From an uncultured Chitinophaga sp. (GTDB lineage Bacteria; Bacteroidota; Bacteroidia; Chitinophagales; Chitinophagaceae), in assembly GCF_902168175.1 (NCBI RefSeq), contig NZ_CABHOU010000038.1, positions 25,661 to 89,660 on the forward strand: a DNA stretch of 64,000 nt, in the 5' to 3' direction. The notes beneath the pieces are model-generated. The model was given only the letters and a program-made list of their open reading frames with translations. It was not told the origin of the DNA and did not search any database. A program made the position numbers and the translations under genes. Shown here piece after piece: positions 27,598 to 35,302 of this stretch (its first letter is position 1; each line of letters begins with the position of its first letter).

Positions 27598-27603
27598 AAT
27601 AGA

Positions 27604-28758
27604 ATGAAAGACAACAACGAAGCGTTACCGCAATTGAATGAATTGGAGATCTATGTTGAAGCATCCACGTCCCGCGAAGGTGAAATAGCCTTATTTAAGG
27701 GACCAGGGCAGGACTTTGAACTTAAAATGTTCAAGGTCCGCCCCCTGCGTCCTGGCGAAGTGCTGGTAAAGAATGTGTATACCACTATTTGCGGCAGCGA
27801 CCTGCACACTTATTGCGGTTTGAGGAACGAGCCATGTCCGACCGTATTGGGGCACGAAATTGTAGGCGAGGTGCTGGAAATTGCACCCGGTCACCCTGGT
27901 ATCGATTTACGCGGCCGGCAGTTGGAGGTGGGCGATCGTATTACCTGGACGGTTTTTTCCAGTGATCCGAACTCGGTAAACTCCCTGCGCGGTATGCCAC
28001 AGAAAGGTGATAAGCTTTACAAGTACGGTCACGTTCAGGCTTCTGGCCATGAGGTGTTCCATGGCGGGCTGGCTACGTACTGCATACTTCAGCCGGATAC
28101 GGGCATCATTAAACTGGCAGATACGATGCCTTTGCCCGTAGCAGCTACGCTTAACTGTTCGGTATCTACGGTGGCAGGTGCTTTGCGCATGGCGGGCAAT
28201 ATCAAAGGCAAAACGGTGCTGATCACCGGGATGGGCCACCTTGGTATTACCTGTGCCGCTATGTGCCGCGAAGCTGGTGCTACCTGGATTGGCGGGGCAG
28301 ACGTGTCGGCAAAACGACTGAACGATGCGTTGAGTTTTGGAGCAGACGAGGTGTTTGATATGAACGCAGATACGGACGTGTTGTTACGTTCCATCATAGC
28401 CTCCACCGGTGGTAAGGGCGCTGACGTAGTATTTGATATGAGCGGTGCGCCGGATGCCATGGAATTCGGGATTGCCGGTCTTGGTATTGGCGGCTGCGCC
28501 ATTTGGGTAGGAGCGGTGTTCAATACACGGCCGCTGCAAATCGACCCGGAGCGCATCATCCGTAGTCTCATTACCATCAGGGGCATTCATAACTACAACT
28601 ACGAGGACTTCCAATACGCGTTCGATTTTATGGATCGTAACTGGCAAAAGTATCCTTTTATCGAAGTCGTGGAAAAAGAGTTTTCGCTGGACGAAGTGGA
28701 ACATGCATTTGTATACGCGGTAGCGCATAAACCGTTGAGGGTAGGTATTAAATTCTAA
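27604..28758 (+). CDS. Zn-type alcohol dehydrogenase, phosphonate-catabolism-associated clade
   Basis: A 384-residue medium-chain dehydrogenase of the clade described as 'putative phosphonate catabolism associated alcohol dehydrogenase' (TIGR03366-like). Catalytic-zinc residues are in TICGSDLHTYCG and LGHEIVGEVLE; the Rossmann motif is VLITGMGHLGITCAA. The segment GMPQKGDKLYKYGHVQAS aligns with the family's 'GLPQKC.SLRKYGHE', yet the structural-zinc cysteines normally around it are replaced here (VFSSDPNSVNSL before it). It may have lost the structural zinc. It would oxidise a hydroxyl-bearing intermediate. It is cytosolic and placed between SusD and a metallophosphoesterase, two bases before the latter. 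Confidence 0.82.
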   Translation: MKDNNEALPQLNELEIYVEASTSREGEIALFKGPGQDFELKMFKVRPLRPGEVLVKNVYTTICGSDLHTYCGLRNEPCPTVLGHEIVGEVLEIAPGHPGIDLRGRQLEVGDRITWTVFSSDPNSVNSLRGMPQKGDKLYKYGHVQASGHEVFHGGLATYCILQPDTGIIKLADTMPLPVAATLNCSVSTVAGALRMAGNIKGKTVLITGMGHLGITCAAMCREAGATWIGGADVSAKRLNDALSFGADEVFDMNADTDVLLRSIIASTGGKGADVVFDMSGAPDAMEFGIAGLGIGGCAIWVGAVFNTRPLQIDPERIIRSLITIRGIHNYNYEDFQYAFDFMDRNWQKYPFIEVVEKEFSLDEVEHAFVYAVAHKPLRVGIKF

Positions 28759-28760
28759 AA

Positions 28761-29666
28761 ATGAAAAGAAGGAACTTTCTGAGAAATATTCCCCTGGTAG
28801 CCGGCATAGCCGCTACCGGGGGAGTTTCGCAGGCGCTGGCAGCGCCTGTGGAAAAAGCAGGCAAAAAACCTGCATTAACTATCGGTCATATAACAGACGT
28901 TCATATACGCCCTGAGGAAAATGTGCCCGAACGGTACAAAAAATGCCTGGAGGAAGTAAAACGCCATAAGGTCGATTTTTTCCTGAATACCGGCGATTCT
29001 ATTCATGCGGCCGATTACGGCCATATCACACGCGAGCGGGTGCTCGAACAGTGGGCGGCCTGGGACGATTGTATGAAAATGCTGCAATCGTACGATGTAT
29101 ACACCTGCATTGGTAACCACGATCCATGGTGGGCAGCGCCGTCTAAAGAAGATGAAATGTACGGTGTGGCTTATGCGGTAAAACGTGCCGGTATGCCCGC
29201 CAGGTATTACAGCTTCAGTAAAAAGAACTGGCATTTTTTCGTGCTTGATGGCAATAACCCTGGTGTGTCGCTGGACGCTCCGCAAATGGAGTGGCTCAAA
29301 GCCGGACTGGCAGCCGTTCCTGCCGGGCATCATGTTCTGCTGATGTCGCACTACCCGATACTTACTGTTACAGGAGCTTTGGTAGGCGGTCAGCACAAAG
29401 ATCATAAGGAATTAAAGAACCTGTTCTATCAACATAAAGATAAAGTGAGGGTGTGCCTCAGCGGCCACCAGCATTTGCTGGATAACTGCGTGTACAATGG
29501 CGTGCATTATCTTTGCAACGGAGCCATGAGTGGTTTTTGGTGGGAGAAGGGCGATGAGAAGTCGGCAGGCCCCTGTTATGTACAGGAAACGCCGCCGGGT
29601 TACGCCATCCTGAAACTATATGACGACGGCACGATAGAAAATACGTATTACCCGCATCAACATTAA
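28761..29666 (+). CDS. Tat-exported metallophosphoesterase
   Basis: A 301-residue calcineurin-like phosphoesterase with a twin-arginine signal (MKRRNFLRNIPLVAG, cleavage after about 28). Metal motifs in order: TDVH, NTGDS, IGNHDPWW, SHYP, SGHQH. The protein differs from the enzyme at 21300 and so represents a second specificity. Periplasmic release of phosphate or of an alcohol from an imported ester is likely. The gene begins 2 bp after the dehydrogenase stop and is followed 13 bp later by the HAD gene, so translation is probably coupled. An intracellular dehydrogenase and a periplasmic esterase in one operon imply the product is then moved inside, perhaps by the MFS protein at 31194. Confidence 0.9.
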   Translation: MKRRNFLRNIPLVAGIAATGGVSQALAAPVEKAGKKPALTIGHITDVHIRPEENVPERYKKCLEEVKRHKVDFFLNTGDSIHAADYGHITRERVLEQWAAWDDCMKMLQSYDVYTCIGNHDPWWAAPSKEDEMYGVAYAVKRAGMPARYYSFSKKNWHFFVLDGNNPGVSLDAPQMEWLKAGLAAVPAGHHVLLMSHYPILTVTGALVGGQHKDHKELKNLFYQHKDKVRVCLSGHQHLLDNCVYNGVHYLCNGAMSGFWWEKGDEKSAGPCYVQETPPGYAILKLYDDGTIENTYYPHQH

Positions 29667-29679
29667 ATTAGAAAGTATA

Positions 29680-30354
29680 ATGATAAAAATGGTAGTGTTT
29701 GACATGGCTGGCACCACGGTAGACGAAGACAATGTGGTGTATAAAACCGTACGGCAGGCAATCAATGAGAAAGGATTTGATCTTACACTGGAGCAGGTGC
29801 TGGCAAACGGTGCCGGAAAGGAGAAGTTACAGGCCATAAAGAGTGTGATGGAAGTGCATTTGGGTAATACGGATGAAGAGCTGGCCAATGCCATTTTTGA
29901 ACGTTTTAAAGTGATGCTGGAAAGTGCTTACAATGAACTGCAGGTGAAGGAACAGCCTGCCGCAAAAGAAACATTTTTCGCCCTGCGCAAGCGGGGTATT
30001 CATGTGGTGCTGAATACCGGCTACCAGGGTTCGGTCGCTGAAGGGCTTGTACGTAAATTGGGCTGGGTACCGGGGTCTGATTATGATGCGCTGATCACTG
30101 CCAGCGATGTAACGCGTAATCGCCCGCACCCCGATATGATACTGCTGGCCATGGAGCGCTTTGGTATCAGCGATCCGAAAACCGTGATAAAAGTAGGTGA
30201 TTCAACGATTGATGTGGAGGAAGGGAAAAATGCCGGATGTGGCCTGTCTATTGGTATAACAACCGGTGCGCATACCCGCGGGCAATTAGAAACTGCTTCT
30301 CCCGATTTTATTATCAATAGCCTGGGTGAGTTGCTGCCGGTGCTTGGACTGTAA
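29680..30354 (+). CDS. Phosphonatase-like HAD hydrolase (PhnX-like)
   Basis: A 224-residue haloacid-dehalogenase-superfamily protein of the phosphonatase-like branch (TIGR03351-like). The nucleophile loop is FDMAGTTVDED: Asp 8 is the nucleophile and the +2 position is Ala 10 rather than the Asp of ordinary HAD phosphatases, exactly as in phosphonoacetaldehyde hydrolase. Lys 47 in the cap (GAGKEKLQAI) aligns with the Schiff-base lysine of PhnX. Motifs II-IV are VLNTGYQG, RPHPDM and KVGDSTIDVEEGKNAG. This suggests carbon-phosphorus bond cleavage, though clade members are not biochemically settled. It is the last gene before a terminator shared with the converging regulator gene. Confidence 0.85.
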   Translation: MIKMVVFDMAGTTVDEDNVVYKTVRQAINEKGFDLTLEQVLANGAGKEKLQAIKSVMEVHLGNTDEELANAIFERFKVMLESAYNELQVKEQPAAKETFFALRKRGIHVVLNTGYQGSVAEGLVRKLGWVPGSDYDALITASDVTRNRPHPDMILLAMERFGISDPKTVIKVGDSTIDVEEGKNAGCGLSIGITTGAHTRGQLETASPDFIINSLGELLPVLGL

Positions 30355-30368
30355 AGCGGCTGGAAAGT

Positions 30369-30407
30369 AAAGAGGCCGCGCAGCTTTATCTGCAGCGCGG
30401 CTTCTTT
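30369..30407. terminator. Bidirectional terminator between HAD and XRE-cupin genes
   Basis: AAAGAGGCCGCGC pairs with GCGCGGCTTCTTT around a short internal mismatch and loop. A-rich and T-rich flanks allow it to stop both the plus-strand operon and the converging regulator gene. Confidence 0.85.
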
Positions 30408-30422
30408 ATTATCTTAGCAAAG

Positions 30423-31028
30423 TTATTTGCGCAGCTCGCCGAAGAAGTACATCACCAGCAGGCGAACGGTGGTGTTAAGGTGATTAATGGGTACGTGCCC
30501 GATGCTGCCATCGAAGAACAATGCATCGCCCTCCGAGAGATCGAACGTTTTGTCTTCTAACTGGTATTGGAGGTCGCCTGTTAACACGTAAATGAATTCG
30601 TAAGCTGCAGTAGTTACCTGCGACCGTTGTGAACCGGGACTCAGCGTTAGCAGTGATATTTGAAAAGCACCGCCGTCGAAACTCGATTCGAGTATGGATT
30701 CATACTGGAAACCGATAGCACCTTCTTCTTTCTCATAAGATGAATAGTTATTTTTTGGAAGGAAGAGGTACCCGGGAAAATCGTTTTCGGCGCTTAACTC
30801 GGCAAAAAACACTTCGGCACTAATACCCAGCTTTTGTATGATGGTAAACAGCGTGGGAATGGTCGGAAGCATACGGCCATTTTCAATTTTAGATAACAAG
30901 GCTGACTTAATGCCCGTAACCGCGGAAAGGTCCAGCAGCTTAAGGCCTTTGTCTTTGCGGTACTTGCGGATGAGTCCTCCTATTCTATGGTAGACAAGCT
31001 GTCCGCCGCCAACTGATTCCTGGTTCAT
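30423..31028 (-). CDS. XRE-family regulator with C-terminal cupin sensor
   Basis: A 201-residue regulator. Residues about 12-70 form a lambda-repressor-like HTH (GLKLLDLSAVTGIKSALLSK, IENGRMLPTIPTL). Residues about 120-195 form a cupin domain (YEFIYVLTGDLQYQLEDKTF, SEGDALFFDGSIGHVP). Such XRE-cupin proteins (the PuuR/SutR/MppR type) bind a small ligand in the cupin barrel. The gene is convergent with the phosphorus-type operon and divergent from the MFS gene. A TTTC-N6-GGAAA site sits in its own promoter (31084-31098) and four more lie before SusC and the metallophosphoesterase, so it is the prime candidate for the local regulator, probably autoregulated. Confidence 0.88.
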   Translation of the reverse strand: MNQESVGGGQLVYHRIGGLIRKYRKDKGLKLLDLSAVTGIKSALLSKIENGRMLPTIPTLFTIIQKLGISAEVFFAELSAENDFPGYLFLPKNNYSSYEKEEGAIGFQYESILESSFDGGAFQISLLTLSPGSQRSQVTTAAYEFIYVLTGDLQYQLEDKTFDLSEGDALFFDGSIGHVPINHLNTTVRLLVMYFFGELRK

Positions 31029-31083
31029 GAACTTAACGATTATTTAAAAATACTAAGGCGAAGTTAATTATTAAGAAAGTTAT

Positions 31084-31098
31084 TTTCGTTATTGGAAA
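31084..31098. promoter_or_regulatory. Candidate operator in the regulator/MFS divergent promoter
   Basis: TTTCGTTATTGGAAA, followed by TAAT, matches the pattern found four times upstream of SusC. It lies 56 bp from the regulator start and 96 bp from the MFS start, and could control both. Confidence 0.65.
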
Positions 31099-31193
31099 TA
31101 ATTTCCTGCTTTTTGTTTTACTGATGAGGCGAAACTAGTAACTATTCTTCACCCGGCCTTGTAATGGAGGGGCTATTCAATTAACTACACCGA

Positions 31194-32462
31194 ATGTTTA
31201 CGGAAACTGCACAAAAGAGTGTGATGGCACAACGTTGGAAGATGTTACTGCTCACGATGTTCTGCTATTTGTTTTTCTACACCGGCCGTCATAATTTTGG
31301 CTGGGCGGCGCACCAGTTGGCCGATACGCTGAAAATATCATACGAACGAATTGGCTGGATCAGCTTTGCCATGCTGGTAGGCTATGCCCTGGGCCAGTTG
31401 ATCAATGGCAACCTCGCTGATCGTTTAAGCCCGAAACATATGATCGCCGCAGGTGGGCTTTTGTCGGTAGCGGCCAACATTGCCATCAGTTTCTCCTCTT
31501 CCTTTACCATGATACTGGTCCTCTGGAGTTTGAACGGTTATTTCCAGTCGATGGCCTGGGCTTCGGGCAGCCGTATTATTGCTAACTGGTGGATGGCGAA
31601 TGACCGGGGGCTTGCCTTCGGTTTATATACCATGGCTGCGGGTTTGTCGTCGGTGATTACCTATCTTTTTTCTATTATGCTGGTGAATGAAAGCTGGCGT
31701 AACCTTTTCAGGATACCCGTATTGTTCCTGGCCGTTGCAGTAGTCATTTTTTTCATCTTCGTGAAAAATGCACCGGAAGAAACAACTGCCGGACAAACCG
31801 GGGCCGCTGTTGAACCTGGCTGGAAGCAAGCTTACCGGGAGGTATTATCCAATCGTAAATTTCTCGTGGTGTGCCTCTCTCTTGGTTTTCAGAGCATGGC
31901 GCGATATGCGTTGATTTTCTGGTTGCCTGTCTATTTTTTAAGTTCAGAATTTAGTGATGCACCTTCCAAATTATGGATTACCCTTTTGCTGCCCATAGGT
32001 ATGGCTGCCGGCGCTATCTCGTTCGGTTTTATCTCTGACTGGCTGTTCCGCTCAAACCGCATTATTTCTATTTGTATTGGCATGGCTGCCTGCAGTGTAT
32101 TGTCGGCCGCTATCTATTACCTGCAAATAAAAACCGGCATAGCCATTTGTGTCCTGGTGTTCTTTTCCGGCTTCTTCGCCTACGGACCGCAGGCTAACTT
32201 CTGGCCGCTGGCGCCGGAACTATTGGGCCAGTCGTATGTGGGCACAGGTACAGGCATCATGAACATGGTAGCCTATGTATTTGCTGCTATTGGCGAACCG
32301 TTAATGGGCAAGATCATCGACGTTACGGGCAGTAAGGGCATAATCTTTCTGGTGGTGGCGCTTATATCGTTATTGAGCGCATTAACGATATTGCTCACAA
32401 CTGTATTCAATCGCCGACAGCCGGAGCGCGCATTATATAGCACTGGCGTGCCGGTTATTTAA
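31194..32462 (+). CDS. MFS transporter, organophosphate:phosphate antiporter-like
   Basis: A 422-residue twelve-helix major facilitator. TM1 carries YLFFYTGRHNFGWAA, the position-specific Arg and pattern of the GlpT/UhpT/OPA branch, whose first-helix Arg contacts phosphate. The loop 2-3 motif GNLADRLSPKHM is the usual MFS signature. The OPA branch moves phosphorylated organic anions in exchange for phosphate. In this locus it would import a periplasmic organophosphorus product for the dehydrogenase and HAD enzymes (inference). A second possible start is the Met at residue 11 (MAQRWKML). It is divergent from the XRE-cupin regulator and shares its operator region. Confidence 0.88.
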   Translation: MFTETAQKSVMAQRWKMLLLTMFCYLFFYTGRHNFGWAAHQLADTLKISYERIGWISFAMLVGYALGQLINGNLADRLSPKHMIAAGGLLSVAANIAISFSSSFTMILVLWSLNGYFQSMAWASGSRIIANWWMANDRGLAFGLYTMAAGLSSVITYLFSIMLVNESWRNLFRIPVLFLAVAVVIFFIFVKNAPEETTAGQTGAAVEPGWKQAYREVLSNRKFLVVCLSLGFQSMARYALIFWLPVYFLSSEFSDAPSKLWITLLLPIGMAAGAISFGFISDWLFRSNRIISICIGMAACSVLSAAIYYLQIKTGIAICVLVFFSGFFAYGPQANFWPLAPELLGQSYVGTGTGIMNMVAYVFAAIGEPLMGKIIDVTGSKGIIFLVVALISLLSALTILLTTVFNRRQPERALYSTGVPVI

Positions 32463-32773
32463 TATCCACCACCACCTTTTTTTCCCTTCTAAATCAAGCT
32501 CCGCGATCCATATCTTAAACGGCGCTGCTGTAGGGTAAATCAGCAGTTTCATTAAAGGAAGCATGATCACACACATACCGGCGGCTGTGCCATCTGCCGT
32601 TTTCAACTGCTTCCGGAAGATCAGCGCCAGCACGATAGTGGCCATCAGGAACCGGTAGAACAGGAAGGTAGAGGAAGATGAATGTCCGATAGCCAGTTTG
32701 CTAATGGAATACGATACACCCCGGAAGGCGGTGCCGATGATCAGCAGGATCAGTAAAAGATGTTTTTCTCCAT
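32433..32773 (-). pseudogene. Broken EamA/DMT-family transporter gene
   Basis: On the minus strand an ATG at 32773 reads MEKNIFY and stops. One frame over, the sequence continues as a clear DMT transporter start: LLLILLIIGTAFRGVSYSIS, then KLAIGHSSSSTFLFYRFLMA and TIVLALIFRKQLK, which match TM1-TM2 of an EamA domain (G.S....K.A....P.TF.F.RF). The rest of the gene (about 230 residues) is missing and the frame runs into unrelated sequence, stopping inside the 3' end of the MFS gene. It therefore has a frameshift at the start and a large deletion. No function is expected. Confidence 0.75.
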
Positions 32774-32795
32774 GAGGAATGAGGCCTGCCTGAAA

Positions 32796-33320
32796 TTACC
32801 GGGTTAAAGCTTTTTTCATCAGGATGTCGGTTTGTACATCATTACCCAGCCGGAAGGTATGTTGGCTGAACTCCGAAAACCCGTTTTTGGCATAGAATTT
32901 TATCGCCCTGGCATTCTTTTCCCATACACCCAGCCAAATATATGGAGCGCCGGCTTCAACGGCTACCTGCACGGCATGTTCATAAAGTGCCTGCCCCACC
33001 TTTTGTCCATGATAGGCCTGCAGCACATAAATGCGTTCTATTTCGAGGGAATTGTCGCCCTGCGGTTCTGTTTGTGCCTGGCCAAAGTTCAGCTTGAGGT
33101 AACCGCTTACCTGGCCATCGGTTACTGCGAAGTAAAACTGAGATTGTTCGTTATTAAGCTCCCCGGACAGTTGCTCCGTCGTCAGGTTGTCTTCCAGGTA
33201 CTTGTTCATGTTTTCCGGGGTATTCACGTCAGCAAACGTTTCTATGAACGTGCTGCGCGAAATGATTTGTAATTCAGCCACCTGACCGGGCAATACCCTG
33301 TTGATCCTTACTTCGTTCAT
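32796..33320 (-). CDS. GNAT-family N-acetyltransferase
   Basis: A 174-residue Gcn5-related acetyltransferase. Motif A (acetyl-CoA pyrophosphate binding) reads IERIYVLQAYHGQKVGQALY, with a relaxed Q/R-x-x-G-x-A/G loop; motif B is IWLGVWEKNARAIKFYAKNG. The N-terminal part is the usual loader (LQIISRSTFIETFADVNTPE), a form common in the spermidine/PaiA-like group. Acceptor substrate is unknown, though PaiA-like proteins acetylate polyamines. It starts at 33320 with no leader and is followed by the broken DMT gene. Confidence 0.87.
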   Translation of the reverse strand: MNEVRINRVLPGQVAELQIISRSTFIETFADVNTPENMNKYLEDNLTTEQLSGELNNEQSQFYFAVTDGQVSGYLKLNFGQAQTEPQGDNSLEIERIYVLQAYHGQKVGQALYEHAVQVAVEAGAPYIWLGVWEKNARAIKFYAKNGFSEFSQHTFRLGNDVQTDILMKKALTR

Positions 33321-33561
33321 ACGGCAAATTTACTGCGTTTTTTTAATGCTGTAAAATGCTAAAAAAACTCATGAATAGCTGCTGGTTTATGCGTTTTGTT
33401 AGGCAAAGTTAACTTGTGTATACCCAGAGAATCACCTCATTATCATATATATATAGCTTAAAACATGATTTTTTACAAAGTTTACATTTCTATTTACAAT
33501 CCAAATTCGTCGCACCGAAAAATATCAAAGTAGATTTGCTGAATCAAAATTTGATAGGAGT

Positions 33562-34593
33562 ATGAAATGTAAACTTAAGAGATACGCACACATTTACACC
33601 TTGTTCCTAATGTTGTTTTTTTGCACTTCCGGTGAAGGACAAAACAAACCAGACCTCCCGAAACAAAATGTCAAGCCCGAAACTAAAGATTCAATCATTT
33701 CCCAGGTGCCTAATAGTATGGTCCGAAATATAAAGCAAGCCAGGAACGGAGACATTTTGATTGCTTCTTTCCTGGGCGTGTTCCGGTACGATGGAAAATC
33801 GTTTACCAATTTAACAGGTAAAATAAATACCCCCAGCTTCTTCGATGTTCTGGAAGATCGAAAAGGAAATCTTTGGTTCGCTTCCCGAGATTCAGGGGTC
33901 TATTGTTTCAATGGTAAATCCGTTCAACATTTTACAACAAAGGACGGGCTTGCCAGTAATATGGCGCTTCATCTTTATGAAGATAGAGCCGGTAACATTT
34001 GGTTCGGAACAACCCGTTACGATGGGGAATCTTTTCGAAATTTTACTACAAAAGATGGATTTCCCAGCAACAATGTTCGTTTACTTCTTGAAGACAAAAC
34101 CGGCAAGCTTTGGTTTGGTGGACATGGAGAAAATATGTTCGTTTATGATGCCCGCCTGAATGGCGAAGTTGGGCAGGGAAAAACATTTACCGTTTTAAAA
34201 AACAAAGATGGCAAAGCATTTAACAGTGTTTGGTCAATAATCGAAGATAAAAAAGGAAACATTTGGTTCGCTGAAGATGGTCTTTTTCGCTATGATGGCA
34301 AAACCTTTACGAAGGTGTCGCAGACGGGGGCTTATTCCATAATCGAAGATAAAAAAGGCAATATCTGGACTAGTTCAGGGAGTAGCATTTTTTGTTATGA
34401 TGAACAGTCCTTGTTCAATATAACCCCAACTGTAAAAGAGATTAAAGTGTCAGGAGAAAACAGTTTTTTGTTTGGGATATTAGAGGCTAACGATGGAAGT
34501 ATTTGGGTTGGAGCGAGGGGGCCTGCGAGTAAAGTGTATCGTTATAATGGAAAGACCATCACGGACTTTAAAGAAAAAGACGGTCAGAAATAA
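33562..34593 (+). CDS. Secreted two-component-regulator-type propeller (Reg_prop) protein
   Basis: A 343-residue exported protein; the N-terminus is a signal peptide, possibly lipoprotein (LFLMLFFCTSGEG). The body is about six to seven Reg_prop blades with repeated G-N-(L/I)-W-F and DGKSFTNL-type units: GNLWFASRDSGVYCFNGKSV, GNIWFGTTRYDGESFRNFTT, GKLWFGG, GNIWFAEDGLFRYDG, GNIWTSSGSSIFCYD. These propellers normally form the sensor part of hybrid histidine kinases; here no kinase follows, so it is a stand-alone propeller. It has an AGGAG element just upstream. The DNA is visibly more AT-rich than its surroundings, as is the next gene, suggesting transfer as a pair. Confidence 0.85.
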   Translation: MKCKLKRYAHIYTLFLMLFFCTSGEGQNKPDLPKQNVKPETKDSIISQVPNSMVRNIKQARNGDILIASFLGVFRYDGKSFTNLTGKINTPSFFDVLEDRKGNLWFASRDSGVYCFNGKSVQHFTTKDGLASNMALHLYEDRAGNIWFGTTRYDGESFRNFTTKDGFPSNNVRLLLEDKTGKLWFGGHGENMFVYDARLNGEVGQGKTFTVLKNKDGKAFNSVWSIIEDKKGNIWFAEDGLFRYDGKTFTKVSQTGAYSIIEDKKGNIWTSSGSSIFCYDEQSLFNITPTVKEIKVSGENSFLFGILEANDGSIWVGARGPASKVYRYNGKTITDFKEKDGQK

Positions 34594-34653
34594 TGTGCCT
34601 TGCTGAACTTGAAATCAATTGTCATTATCATTACTCAATACAACCCTTTTATT

Positions 34654-35301
34654 ATGAACTACAAGTTATCATTCACTTACCTATATTTAATTATCAGTCT
34701 TTTTGTTTTCGGATGTGGTGGACCTGCAAAAGAGGAAAAAAAGAAGGACGGACCGGCAAGTTCCATATCCCTACATGTTGGGGATGAAAAACATTTTACA
34801 ATAGATACAAAGGAAAGTGTGATAAGTTGGATGGGTTCCAGTCTTGAGGGAAAGCATGATGGCTACTCGTATATTTCAAAAGGAGAATTGCTGGTTGAAA
34901 ACGATCAACTTGCTGGTGGAACAGTTGAAATAGACATGAACAAGAGTGAGGGTCCTGGTCACGATAAGGATAATAACCTTATTAATCACTTAAAAAGTCC
35001 TGATTTTTTTGATGTTGAAAAATTTCCCTTTTCTACAATCGTAATTACCAGGGTTGCAACTATAAACGGGGAGCATAAGACAGTGACAGGAAACCTTACT
35101 ATTAAGGGTATCAAACGCCCGGTCATCTTTCCGGCCAGGATACAGGTTGAGGGTGGAACCATCAAAGCGGAAGCGAACCTGACTATCGATCGAACAGATT
35201 GGGGCATCCGTTACAAGTCGGGAAAGTTTTATGACAATTTAGCTGATAAAGCGATTTCGGATTCCATTGAATTCAATATAAAGATCCTGGCAAAGAAATA
35301 A
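34654..35301 (+). CDS. YceI-family lipoprotein
   Basis: The open frame begins at 34600, but the ATG at 34654 starts a proper lipoprotein signal (MNYKLSFTYLYLIISLFVFG, Cys 21), leaving 215 residues. The mature protein is a YceI-type lipocalin-like barrel: HFTIDTKESVISWMGSSLEG at the start, GHDKDNNLINHLKSPDFFDV and KFPFSTIVITRV in the middle, then VTGNLTIKGIKRPVIFPARI and the DRTDWGIRYKSGKFYDNL motif near the end. YceI proteins bind isoprenoid or amphiphilic ligands in the periplasm. It follows the propeller gene by 60 bp. A truncated LysR gene begins directly after its stop. Confidence 0.9.
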   Translation: MNYKLSFTYLYLIISLFVFGCGGPAKEEKKKDGPASSISLHVGDEKHFTIDTKESVISWMGSSLEGKHDGYSYISKGELLVENDQLAGGTVEIDMNKSEGPGHDKDNNLINHLKSPDFFDVEKFPFSTIVITRVATINGEHKTVTGNLTIKGIKRPVIFPARIQVEGGTIKAEANLTIDRTDWGIRYKSGKFYDNLADKAISDSIEFNIKILAKK

Positions 35302-35302
35302 A

